Shown here: positions 52,171 to 60,213 of the stretch, in pieces
Layout of the letters: each line of letters opens with the position of its first letter
Numbering within the stretch: position 1 is the first letter of the stretch
Assembly (NCBI GenBank): GCA_910575265.1
Contig: CAJTEA010000008.1
Location: 62,001 to 126,000 of the forward strand
Direction of reading: 5' to 3'
Source: Oscillospiraceae bacterium
Lineage (GTDB): Bacteria; Bacillota; Clostridia; Oscillospirales; Oscillospiraceae
Length of the DNA stretch: 64,000 nt
Notes under the pieces: generated by a model
Seen by the model: only the letters and a program-made list of their open reading frames with translations
The model's database searches: none
What the model was told of the DNA's origin: nothing
Position numbers and translations under genes: made by a program

Positions 52171-52185
52171 GTACTAAAATAGTAC
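52171..52185. promoter_or_regulatory. Candidate autoregulatory operator of the Rrf2 protein
   Basis: A perfect 15-base palindrome GTACTA-AAA-TAGTAC immediately after the -10 box, covering the transcription start, upstream of an Rrf2-family repressor gene. Confidence 0.65.
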
Positions 52186-52205
52186 TGTTTGAGGGATGTG
52201 ATCCT

Positions 52206-52607
52206 TTGCTGATAACCCGTGAGATGGACTACACCCTGCGTATTCTCCGGGCGCTGCATCAAAATGGACCTCTGTCTGCCGCCGCCATCGCCCAAAAGGA
52301 AAGCATGTCTAAGGCTGTTACGCTGAAGCTTCTCAAGCGGCTCCGCGCAGCCGGCCTGACCGACAGCCGTCGGGGGAACCTCGGCGGCTACCAGCTGAGC
52401 ATCCCCTGCGAAAAGCTGTATCTGGGCGATCTGTTTCAAGCGCTGGAGGAATCCCCCCTTGTCAACCGCTGTCAGTGCCCCGGCTACCGCTGTGAGAATC
52501 TTCCCGAGGGCAGCTGCGGACTGTGCCGTGAGTTGTCCCGAATTCAGTCCGTGCTGGACGCGGAGCTGCGAAAAACACCGTTGAGCGCCATTTTCCAGGA
52601 AATTTAA
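52206..52607 (+). CDS. Rrf2-family transcriptional regulator
   Basis: A 133-residue winged-helix protein: REMDYTLRILRALHQ at the start, recognition helix MSKAVTLKLLKRLRAAGL, wing RRGNLGGYQLS. The C-terminal half has cysteines in RCQCPGYRCENLPEGSCGLC, more than the three of IscR, suited to a [Fe-S] cluster or redox sensing. It starts at a TTG after GAGGGATG. It is co-transcribed with the acyl-CoA dehydrogenase fusion 22 bases on and probably represses its own operon. Confidence 0.9.
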   Translation: MLITREMDYTLRILRALHQNGPLSAAAIAQKESMSKAVTLKLLKRLRAAGLTDSRRGNLGGYQLSIPCEKLYLGDLFQALEESPLVNRCQCPGYRCENLPEGSCGLCRELSRIQSVLDAELRKTPLSAIFQEI

Positions 52608-52628
52608 CATAGAGGAGGAACTATCTGT

Positions 52629-54542
52629 ATGCTGTATCAAACCACACAGGAGCATGAGGAGCTGCGGGCAAAGGTAAGGGAATTTGCCGAGGCTGAGGTG
52701 AAGCCCATCGCCTTCATGCTGGACCAGAACAATCAGTTTCCCACTGAGGTGGTCCAGAAGATGGGGAAACTGGGCATCATGGGTCTGCCTTATGACAAAC
52801 AGTATGGCGGAGCGGGGGCGGATGCCCTGAGCTACGCCATCGCCGTGGAGGAGCTGGCCCGGGTGGACGGCGGCGTGGGGGTAATCCTGTCCGCTCACAC
52901 CTCCCTGGGCACCTACCCCATCTACGCCTTTGGCAGCGAGGAGCAGAAGAAAAAGTATCTGCCCGACCTGTGCTCCGGCAAGAAAATCGGGGCCTTCGGC
53001 CTTACCGAGCCCAACGCCGGCTCCGACGCCGGTGGCACCGAGACCACCGCGGAGGACATGGGAGACCACTACCTCCTCAACGGCGAGAAAATTTTTATCA
53101 CCAACGGCGGCCAGGCCGACACCTATGTGGTGTTCGCTGTCACCACCCCCGGCATCGGCACCCGGGGCATCTCCGCCCTCATCGTGGAGAAGGGCTGGGA
53201 GGGCTTTACCTTTGAGGAGCACTATGACAAAATGGGTATCCGCTCCTCCGCCACCTGCCAGCTGAATTTCAATAACGTCAAGGTTCCCAAGGCGAACCTG
53301 CTTGGCAAGGAGGGCCAGGGCTTCAAAATCGCCATGGCCACCTTGGACGGCGGGCGGATTGGCATCGCCGCCCAGGCGCTGGGCATCGCTCAGGGGGCTT
53401 ATGAGGCCGCTGTGGAGTACTCCAAGGAGCGGGTCCAGTTCGGCAAGCCCATCTGCCAGCAGCAGAACGTGGCCTTCAAAATCGCCGACATGGCAACCAA
53501 GCTGCGCTGCGCCCGGTTCCTGGTCTACTCCGCCGCCGAGCTGAAGCAGGCCCACGTACCCTACGGCATGGAGTCCGCCATGGCCAAACAGTACGCCTCT
53601 GACATCGCCCTGGAGGTCACCAACGACGCCCTGCAAATTTTCGGCGGCTGCGGCTACATCAAGGGCATGGAGGTGGAGCGCTTCTACCGGGACGCCAAGA
53701 TCACCACCATCTACGAGGGCACCAACGAGATCCAGCGGGTGGTCATCGCCTCCCACATCCTGGGCAAGGCGGCCAAGGAGGCCCCCTCCGCCGCCGCGGC
53801 TGGTCCTCGCGGTCCCGAGACGGGTGCCCGGAAGCGGCTCATTCTTAAGGACGGAACCGCCCAGGAGAAGGTGGAAACTCTGGTCGCCAACCTGAAAAAG
53901 GACGGCCACGATTTTACTGTGGGCATTCCCATCGATACCCCCATCACCCAGGCCGAGCGGGTGGTCTCCGCCGGACAGGGCATCGGGGCCAAGGAGAACA
54001 TGAAGCTCATCGAGGACCTGGCCAAAGCCGCCGGCGCGGCGGTAGGCTCCAGCCGTCCTGTGGCCGAGACGCTGAAGTATGTACCCATCAACCGTTATGT
54101 GGGCATGTCCGGCCAGAAGTTCAAGGGCAACCTGTACATCGCCTGCGGCATCTCCGGGGCTATCCAGCACCTGAAGGGCATCAAAGACGCCTCCTGCATT
54201 GTGGCCATCAACACCAACCCCAACGCCAAGATTTTCAAGAACTGTGACTACGGCATCGTGGGCGACGTGCTGGAGATCCTGCCCCTGCTCACCAAGGCGC
54301 TGGACACCGGCGAGAAGCTCCCCGCCCCGCCCATGACCAAGATGAAGCGTATGGCCCCCAAGAAGGTCTATCAGCCCCGGAAGCTGTACGTCTGCAACGG
54401 CTGCGGCCACGAGTACGACCCCATGCGGGGCGACCCGGAGAACGAGGTGAAACCCGGCACCGCCTTCAAGGACCTGCCCGAGGGCTGGACCTGTCCCCAC
54501 TGCGGCGAGACGGTGGACAGCTTTATCGAGATTGAGGCGTAA
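52629..54542 (+). CDS. Acyl-CoA dehydrogenase / EtfA FAD-domain / rubredoxin fusion
   Basis: A 637-residue, three-module protein. Residues about 1-380 form a complete acyl-CoA dehydrogenase ([14 protein letters not shown] flavin/substrate segment, catalytic region [13 protein letters not shown]). About 390-560 match the C-terminal FAD-binding half of electron-transfer flavoprotein alpha ([53 protein letters not shown]). About 585-637 are a rubredoxin ([25 protein letters not shown]). Electrons could run from acyl-CoA via FAD to rubredoxin and on to the FprA protein two genes downstream. The EtfA N-terminal half and EtfB are absent. Confidence 0.92.
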   Translation: MLYQTTQEHEELRAKVREFAEAEVKPIAFMLDQNNQFPTEVVQKMGKLGIMGLPYDKQYGGAGADALSYAIAVEELARVDGGVGVILSAHTSLGTYPIYAFGSEEQKKKYLPDLCSGKKIGAFGLTEPNAGSDAGGTETTAEDMGDHYLLNGEKIFITNGGQADTYVVFAVTTPGIGTRGISALIVEKGWEGFTFEEHYDKMGIRSSATCQLNFNNVKVPKANLLGKEGQGFKIAMATLDGGRIGIAAQALGIAQGAYEAAVEYSKERVQFGKPICQQQNVAFKIADMATKLRCARFLVYSAAELKQAHVPYGMESAMAKQYASDIALEVTNDALQIFGGCGYIKGMEVERFYRDAKITTIYEGTNEIQRVVIASHILGKAAKEAPSAAAAGPRGPETGARKRLILKDGTAQEKVETLVANLKKDGHDFTVGIPIDTPITQAERVVSAGQGIGAKENMKLIEDLAKAAGAAVGSSRPVAETLKYVPINRYVGMSGQKFKGNLYIACGISGAIQHLKGIKDASCIVAINTNPNAKIFKNCDYGIVGDVLEILPLLTKALDTGEKLPAPPMTKMKRMAPKKVYQPRKLYVCNGCGHEYDPMRGDPENEVKPGTAFKDLPEGWTCPHCGETVDSFIEIEA

Positions 54543-54572
54543 AACACGCATACAAGATTGCGGGGAGGAGCT

Positions 54573-55034
54573 ATGACTGTCGAACCATATATCAAAGAGG
54601 CTTTTGTTGTAATCGGAAAAGAGGGGTCCACGTCAGATGGAGATGGCTTCATTCAACGATTATGGGCGGATGTGAATGCCCACGTTGAAGAAGTCCAGCA
54701 TTTAGCGAAAAAAGACGAAGATGGAACCATACTTGGTATATGGGGGGCCATGTCCGACTTCTCCCGTTCCTTTCAGCCATGGGAGAACTTAACCAAAGGA
54801 CTTTATCTTGCGGGAGTGGAATGCTATGACGGCGCGGAAGCTCCTGCCGGCTGGACAAAGTGGCTGGTTCCCGGCTATGAATATATCCGTGTAGCATGCG
54901 AAACGGACGATACCTTTTCAAGGGCAATTGAATATCTGAACGAGCACGCCATTCCATTGGCAGGAGCCGTGCACGATTTTACTTCCCCGCAGACAGGGAA
55001 AAACTATATGCTTTTTCCCATTCGCAGGCTGTAA
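54573..55034 (+). CDS. GyrI-like effector-binding domain protein
   Basis: A 153-residue single-domain protein, seen from the N-terminal VVIGKEGSTSDGDGFIQRLW, the central GIWGAMSDFSRSFQPW and the C-terminal LVPGYEYIRVAC. Such proteins bind small hydrophobic molecules; some are hydrolases. It is poorer in GC than its neighbours, possibly inserted in the redox operon. The ATG at 54573 follows GGGGAGG. Confidence 0.78.
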   Translation: MTVEPYIKEAFVVIGKEGSTSDGDGFIQRLWADVNAHVEEVQHLAKKDEDGTILGIWGAMSDFSRSFQPWENLTKGLYLAGVECYDGAEAPAGWTKWLVPGYEYIRVACETDDTFSRAIEYLNEHAIPLAGAVHDFTSPQTGKNYMLFPIRRL

Positions 55035-55096
55035 GCCTCACTGACTCAGGCTGAACTAGCGTCCCAATCATTGAACTAAAAGGAGGAACACCCCAT

Positions 55097-56314
55097 ATGT
55101 ATAATTACCGCATGGTCACCGACGATCTGTACTGGGTAGGCGCGGACGAGCACCGGCTGGCCCTCTTTGAGAACATCCACCCCCTGTACCACGGCGTATC
55201 CTACAACGCCTACGTCCTGCTGGACGAAAAGACCGTCCTCTTCGACACCGCCGACTGGGCGGTGGGCCGGCAGTTCATCGCCAACGTGAAGGCTGTCCTC
55301 AACGGCCGTCCCCTGGACTATCTGGTCATCAACCACGTGGAGCCGGATCACGCCGCCTCCATTGAGGAGATTTTGCTGCGCTGGCCCGACGTGAAGATCA
55401 TCACCACCCCCAAGGCGGTCACTCTGCTCAACCAGTTCGGCTTCGGCCTGGATCCCAACGCCATCCAGGAGGTGGCCGAGGGGGACACCAAGTGCTTTGG
55501 CAAGCACACGGTGGCCTTTGTCTACGCCCCCATGGTCCACTGGCCGGAGGCCATGGTCACCTTCGACACCACTAACGGCGTGCTCTTCTCCGCCGACGCC
55601 TTTGGCTCCTTCCGCTCCCTGGACGGAAAGCTTTTCGCTGACGAGTTCGACTTTGACCGGGAGTGGATCGACGACGCCCGCCGGTACTACACCAACATCG
55701 TGGGCAAGTACGGCCCCCAGGTGGTGGCCCTGCTGAACAAGGCCGCCAGCATTGTGGGGCTGGACAACATCAAGTTCCTGTGTCCTCTCCACGGTCCGGT
55801 GTGGCGTAAGGATCTGGGCTACATTATTGACAAATACACCCACTGGGCCACCTATGAGCCGGAGGAAAAGGGCGTGATGATTGTCTACGCCTCCATGTAC
55901 GGCAACACCGAGGCCGCCGCCGAGGTGCTGGCCGCCAAGCTCACCGCCCGGGGAGTCACCAACACCCGGCTGTACGACGTGTCCTCCACCCATGTCAGCT
56001 ATCTGATCTCTGACCTGTTCAAGTACAGCCATCTGGTGCTGGCCTCGGTCACCTATAACCTGGGCATCTTCCCGCCCATGCACAACTTCCTTATGGACAT
56101 GAAGGCCCTCAACCTGCAAAAGCGCACCGTGGCCATTATGGGCAGCGGCTCCTGGGCGCCCCGCTCCGGCGCTCTGATGAAGGAGGAGATCGAATCCCTG
56201 AAGAACATGACCGTTCTGGACGAGGAGATGACTGTCACATCTTCCCTCAAGGCCGACAACGAATCCGAGATCGACGCCTTGGCCGACGCGATTGCCGCCT
56301 CTGTGCTGGGCTGA
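55097..56314 (+). CDS. FprA-family A-type flavoprotein
   Basis: A 405-residue flavodiiron protein: diiron motif NHVEPDHAAS (HxExDH), PMVHWPEAMV, FSADAFGSF and CPLHGPVWR; flavodoxin domain from about 255 (VYASMYGNTEAAAEVL). It has no rubredoxin of its own, unlike the paralogue at the left end of the window, but the upstream fusion protein supplies one. Likely role: O2 or peroxide reduction in an anaerobe. AGGAGG precedes the ATG. Confidence 0.94.
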   Translation: MYNYRMVTDDLYWVGADEHRLALFENIHPLYHGVSYNAYVLLDEKTVLFDTADWAVGRQFIANVKAVLNGRPLDYLVINHVEPDHAASIEEILLRWPDVKIITTPKAVTLLNQFGFGLDPNAIQEVAEGDTKCFGKHTVAFVYAPMVHWPEAMVTFDTTNGVLFSADAFGSFRSLDGKLFADEFDFDREWIDDARRYYTNIVGKYGPQVVALLNKAASIVGLDNIKFLCPLHGPVWRKDLGYIIDKYTHWATYEPEEKGVMIVYASMYGNTEAAAEVLAAKLTARGVTNTRLYDVSSTHVSYLISDLFKYSHLVLASVTYNLGIFPPMHNFLMDMKALNLQKRTVAIMGSGSWAPRSGALMKEEIESLKNMTVLDEEMTVTSSLKADNESEIDALADAIAASVLG

Positions 56315-56345
56315 TCCCCTGAATATCCGGTTTTAGACAGCGCCA

Positions 56346-56384
56346 AAACCGCGGCAGTGGATGTTAAATCCGCTGCCGCGGTTT
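56346..56384 (+). terminator. Rho-independent type hairpin after the flavoprotein
   Basis: Seventeen-base arms AAACCGCGGCAGTGGAT (56346-56362) and ATCCGCTGCCGCGGTTT (56368-56384) with one G-T pair, followed by TATAATTTCC. It ends the Rrf2-redox operon. Confidence 0.75.
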
Positions 56385-56501
56385 ATAATTTCCCTCGTTT
56401 ATCCCGCGTCCGATTCGTCAATCAAAAATTTTGAATAAAACAACCGAAAGAAGCGGAAAATAATACCAAATCAAATCGAAGAGAGGAGATGTAGTACTGA
56501 G

Positions 56502-56768
56502 TTGGAGATCAATGTCAGAGATGACAGAAAGATCGTGGAGGTTTGGCTGACGAAGGGGGAAAAGCAGGATCAGGCGCTGGGAGAAGAGATGAAAAATTTA
56601 TACCAAAAGTATAAAAAAGAGAAATATCTTGTGGCGGCATTTATGTCTGGCGATCAGGATTTAGCAGAGGAAACCAGCGCTTTGCTCTGTTATAACCGAA
56701 AAAGCTTGGCGGAGCGGGAAGTGTGTAAAAAGAGGCCGCGCACATCGAAAAGCGCGGTTATGAGATAA
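56502..56768 (+). CDS. Small protein upstream of the spoVT-side recombinase
   Basis: An 88-residue basic protein (EINVRDDRKIVEVWLTKGEK, QKYKKEKYLVAAFMSGDQDL, CYNRKSLAEREVCKKR). I have seen similar small proteins next to serine recombinases in gut Clostridia and their conjugative elements; the role is unknown. The TTG start is rather far from the GAGAGGAG site, so the true start is uncertain. Confidence 0.55.
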   Translation: MEINVRDDRKIVEVWLTKGEKQDQALGEEMKNLYQKYKKEKYLVAAFMSGDQDLAEETSALLCYNRKSLAEREVCKKRPRTSKSAVMR

Positions 56769-56813
56769 GTCAAACGAGGACGGGAGCGGTGTTATGTTCC
56801 CGTCCATTTTCAG

Positions 56814-56842
56814 TTGATTTTATCAAAACGGTATGATACAAT
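56814..56842 (+). promoter_or_regulatory. Sigma-A promoter for the spoVT-side recombinase
   Basis: TTGATT (56814-56819), a 17-base spacer and TACAAT (56837-56842), about 60 bases before the recombinase start. Confidence 0.6.
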
Positions 56843-56901
56843 ATTATCTGAAAATATAGGAAATATAATATATCATATTGATGCGGAGGAGGACCGGACG
56901 A

Positions 56902-59031
56902 ATGATTGAACACTTCGATATCGCTGGCTACTGCCGTATTTCGGTAGATGAGGAACTGGATCGGGACAACACCTCCATTGAGAACCAGAAGGCCATCATT
57001 GCGGATTTCGTCAAACAAAAATTCCCCGATTCTACCCTGACCTTTTACGAGGATCGGGACCGGTCCGGCTACACCTTTGACCAGCGGGAGGGCTACCAAG
57101 CCATGCGGAGAGAACTGATGGCTCACAAAAAGGGCATCCTGATTGTCAAGGACTTCTCCCGCTTTTCCCGCCGGAACAGCCGGGGTCTGGTGGAGCTGGA
57201 GGACCTGCGGGACGGGGGAGTGCGCATCATCTCCATTGGAGACAGCATTGACTTCCCTAACGACGACGATTGGCTGAAAATCCAGTTTCAGTTTCTCATC
57301 AACGAGATGCCCGTCACCGACACCAGCAAGAAGGTAAAGTCGGTCATCAAGCGCCGCCAGCAGGACGGAAAGTGGATCTGCGCCGCGCCTTACGGCTATA
57401 TCGTCAACAAACGGCAGGAATTTGAGATCGTCCCCACCGAGGCGGATATCGTCCGGGAGATTTTCCGGCTGTACATCAATGGCTGGGGCTACAAAAAAAT
57501 CGCCAACCACCTCACCGATGAGGGCATTCCAACCCCACGCATGGCGGAGCGGGACCGGAAGGAGGCGGCGGGGGAGGAGTACCGCCGGACGGTCAAACCA
57601 GCCTGGGCCATCGTGACGGTCCAGGGTATTCTGGACAACGACTTCTACATTGGTACCCTCCGCCAGGGGAAGTACACCCGGAAGAAGATTAACGGCAAAG
57701 AGGTCAAGAGGGACGAGCGCGACCATATTGTCATGGAGCACCACCACCAGGAGATCATCGACTACCGCGCCTTCGCCACCGCCCGCGCCCTGCGGGAGAC
57801 GCGCTCCACCTCCCACTACCGTGGGCAAAAAAAGTATGACAACGTATATTCCGGATTTCTGGAGTGCGGCGATTGCGGAGCCCCCATGTTCGCCATGAGC
57901 CGCCGGGACATCAAGGACGCTTACCGCTGCGGCACCTATCACCGCCGGGGCCTCAAGGGCTGCACCAGCCATCACATCCGGGTGGACAGGCTGGACGAGC
58001 TGCTGAAGCTGTACATCCAAAAGGTGAAAGAAAACTCCGCCGCCATGCTGGAACGGCTCAACGCCGATCTGTCCCGTGAGGCGGAGGATGTAGCGGAAAC
58101 CGAAAAATCGGCGGAAAACCTGGAAGCGGTGCTGGCTGAGCTCCAGGAGGAACTGAAAGCTACCAAACGCCAGCGCGTCCGGGACGTCATGAAGCACCCG
58201 GAGCGGGAGGCGACTCTGGAGGAGACCTATGACGAGCTGGAGAGCGACTTGCTCCGCCGGATGGAGGGCCTGCAAAACCAGATTGCCATGACGGTGAACA
58301 AGCGGAACACCATCATCCAGGTGAACCGGGCGGCAAAGACGGCCATGGAGATCTTTGATGATATTCTGAGCAAGGGGAAGTTAGACCGGAATGATCTCCA
58401 GCTTATTATCCGGAAAATCAAGATCTACGAGGACCATGTGGAAATTCAGCTGAAAGCGGATATCGACAGCATTCTGAGCGGCGGGATATTCCCAGAGGAT
58501 CGGCCCTATGAAATTCAGATCATCCAGGAGAGCGACAAGCATAAGGGGAAAATTTTCACTGTCAAAGTTATCAGCGATGGCGACCCCCTGGAGATATACA
58601 CCGACAAGGACGGCGGCGTAATTTTTAAGAAGTATTCCCTGATGGGCGGGCTGGTGGATTTCGCCGGCCAACTGTGCGAGACGCTGAACCGCACCACCGG
58701 GCAGGTGACGGTGATCACCGACCGGGACAGCTGTATCGCTGTAGCGGGCGCGCCCCGGCGGGAGCTGGCGGAGAAGGCTATTTCCCCTCAAATGGAACGG
58801 TTGATGGAGGGCAGGCAGGTTTACCAGTACAAGCCGGGGGAAGAGACAGTTCCCCTGTGCGCCGACAGCGACAAGTATTCCCTGTGTACCGCCGCCCCCA
58901 TTCTCTCCGAGGGGGATGTGCTGGGCTGTGTCCTCTTCGCCGGCACGGGCGACAAGCTCACCGGCGGCGAGGTAGAATACAAGCTGGTCCAGTCGATCGC
59001 CGGCTTTTTGGGACGGCACATGGAGAGCTGA
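56902..59031 (+). CDS. Large serine recombinase fused in frame to the C-terminal part of SpoVT
   Basis: A 709-residue frame. Resolvase domain with nucleophile in GYCRISVDEE and KDFSRFSRRNSRG; recombinase domain; zinc ribbon (LECGDCGAPM ... YRCGTYHRRGLKGC); coiled coil at about 400-480; recombinase end near residue 555 (IRKIKIYEDHVEIQLKADID). From about residue 558 the sequence is SpoVT: DGDPLEIYTDKDGGVIFKKY, then the GAF-like domain ending VQSIAGFLGRHMES. GGAGGAGGA precedes the ATG at 56902. It is only distantly like the sigK-side recombinase. Confidence 0.9.
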   Translation: MIEHFDIAGYCRISVDEELDRDNTSIENQKAIIADFVKQKFPDSTLTFYEDRDRSGYTFDQREGYQAMRRELMAHKKGILIVKDFSRFSRRNSRGLVELEDLRDGGVRIISIGDSIDFPNDDDWLKIQFQFLINEMPVTDTSKKVKSVIKRRQQDGKWICAAPYGYIVNKRQEFEIVPTEADIVREIFRLYINGWGYKKIANHLTDEGIPTPRMAERDRKEAAGEEYRRTVKPAWAIVTVQGILDNDFYIGTLRQGKYTRKKINGKEVKRDERDHIVMEHHHQEIIDYRAFATARALRETRSTSHYRGQKKYDNVYSGFLECGDCGAPMFAMSRRDIKDAYRCGTYHRRGLKGCTSHHIRVDRLDELLKLYIQKVKENSAAMLERLNADLSREAEDVAETEKSAENLEAVLAELQEELKATKRQRVRDVMKHPEREATLEETYDELESDLLRRMEGLQNQIAMTVNKRNTIIQVNRAAKTAMEIFDDILSKGKLDRNDLQLIIRKIKIYEDHVEIQLKADIDSILSGGIFPEDRPYEIQIIQESDKHKGKIFTVKVISDGDPLEIYTDKDGGVIFKKYSLMGGLVDFAGQLCETLNRTTGQVTVITDRDSCIAVAGAPRRELAEKAISPQMERLMEGRQVYQYKPGEETVPLCADSDKYSLCTAAPILSEGDVLGCVLFAGTGDKLTGGEVEYKLVQSIAGFLGRHMES
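58573..59031 (+). pseudogene. spoVT: 3' part of spoVT, interrupted near codon 28
   Basis: These 152 codons match SpoVT from its REGDPLEI segment to the C-terminus. The first 27 or so residues of the AbrB-type DNA-binding domain (the RRIDDLGRVVIPKEIRR part) are absent and replaced by the recombinase. SpoVT is a forespore transcription factor that adjusts sigma-G genes. Without its DNA-binding domain this part cannot act alone; excision or inversion would be needed to rebuild the gene. The 5' part is not in the window. Confidence 0.83.
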
Positions 59032-59033
59032 AT

Positions 59034-59072
59034 ACACAGAAATCCACCGGTATTTCCGGTGGATTTCTGTGT
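59034..59072 (+). terminator. Strong terminator of spoVT
   Basis: Seventeen-base perfect arms ACACAGAAATCCACCGG (59034-59050) and CCGGTGGATTTCTGTGT (59056-59072) with a five-base loop, starting three bases after the stop codon. Confidence 0.85.
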
Positions 59073-59176
59073 TATGTAAACATTCAGGGGGATCCACAGA
59101 AAATCCTTTGGATTTCTTGACCGAATTTTGACCTTTGGCCGCTATGCTTAGTCCATCAAAGCAAAGGAGGCCATTT

Positions 59177-60211
59177 ATGCGAAAACGATTGATTGCTGTT
59201 CCCCTGATATGCGGCGCTCTTTTATCTCTCGCCGCCTGCGGAAACTATGCCATTCCAGACAGTACGCCCCCGCCGTCACAGTCTGTCGCCGCGAATCCAT
59301 TTGATGAGGCGGAGGAGGATGCCGGATTTCTGGCAATGATCACCCACGGAGCTGCTTCGGATGATTTTTCCGAGAGTGGGGAGCGTCTGCCATTCCCCTA
59401 TGACGGCGGCGAGTTTCGGCTGGACTACTGGTTTTCTCTCACTGGCAAGATGGATACCGTTGGATTTCTCCTGTTCCTGGACGGCCAGCCCCAGCCCTAC
59501 AAGGTGAACGATACCACAGCGGAGTATGAGTATTGCCACAGCTTCCCCGCAAAGGAGGATCAGAGCTTCTCCTTCCTCTTTGAGCCTGTGACTGGCAGCG
59601 CCGGCGATACGCTGGCCCTGACTGTGGTGAGCATCACCAACCCGGATTTCCAGCCGGATATGGAATCCACCTCCAGCTATGGCTGGTATCATAAGATGTT
59701 GGATTCCCGTGTTGAATTGCGGTTCAACGCGGACGCCCCCGCCGCCCATTCAGACCGTCCGCCTGTCTGGGAAATCTTTTCACAGAGCGAGGCGCGGGAG
59801 GAAAAGGTCACAGCGCGGTATGTGGAAGACGAGCTCCCCAAATACGGCTGGGGCGGTGTGAGCATGGACACGCTGGACAGCGGAATCTATTATACATTTT
59901 CCTGTGACGGCGGCATCACCTATGACAACCTGCGGGTCTCCGCTCCCGTTCCCCTGCGGTTTACCATGTGCGGCACAGCCGGAACAAGTTACAGCATCGC
60001 TTTTTTCCTGGATCACCGGCCGGTGAAGCTTGACGAAAACACCTGCCGCTCCATTACCTTGAGCAAAGGCGGCGTCATGGAGCTTGAGGCCGTGATCGAC
60101 CCGGACAAGCTGGGGCAGTTTCACACCTTCTACTGTGTGGCCGTCCCCCAGGACGGAGCTTCCGGCCCGTTCTTTAAGACCAATTCTATTTTATTGTATA
60201 AGGAGAGCTGA
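59177..60211 (+). CDS. Lipoprotein of unknown function
   Basis: A 344-residue lipoprotein: signal with lipobox LAAC (Cys21), then a Pro/Ser linker and a mostly beta domain (EFRLDYWFSLTGKMDTVGFL, FSCDGGITYDNLRVS, IAFFLDHRPVKLDE). I do not recognise the domain. AAAGGAGG precedes the ATG. It begins a run of five genes with overlaps or tiny gaps ending in an ABC transporter, so it is probably an external partner of that system. Confidence 0.78.
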   Translation: MRKRLIAVPLICGALLSLAACGNYAIPDSTPPPSQSVAANPFDEAEEDAGFLAMITHGAASDDFSESGERLPFPYDGGEFRLDYWFSLTGKMDTVGFLLFLDGQPQPYKVNDTTAEYEYCHSFPAKEDQSFSFLFEPVTGSAGDTLALTVVSITNPDFQPDMESTSSYGWYHKMLDSRVELRFNADAPAAHSDRPPVWEIFSQSEAREEKVTARYVEDELPKYGWGGVSMDTLDSGIYYTFSCDGGITYDNLRVSAPVPLRFTMCGTAGTSYSIAFFLDHRPVKLDENTCRSITLSKGGVMELEAVIDPDKLGQFHTFYCVAVPQDGASGPFFKTNSILLYKES

Positions 60212-60213
60212 GC

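Larger units (their letters stand above)
50165..58578. mobile_element. Segment between the broken ends of sigK and spoVT, with a recombinase at each end
   Basis: The left limit is where sigK similarity ends (about 50165-50172); the right limit is where spoVT similarity begins (about 58573-58580). At each end a short open frame plus a large serine recombinase point outward. Between them lie an Rrf2 gene, a redox cluster and terminators. The two ends are in different host genes and share no obvious core sequence, so this is not one simple insertion. It is either parts of two elements joined by a rearrangement, or a chromosomal piece flanked by two recombinase modules. Limits are approximate. 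Confidence 0.6.

Noticed and set aside
52128-54551. Long minus-strand open frame of about 800 codons opposite the acyl-CoA dehydrogenase fusion
   Set aside because: It is the GC-rich antisense of a clear gene, has low-complexity Gly/Val/His-rich composition, no ribosome site and no recognisable domain.
50165-58578. One simple insertion element bounded by a duplicated core
   Set aside because: The two ends lie in different host genes and I see no shared direct repeat at about 50.17 and 58.57 kb.
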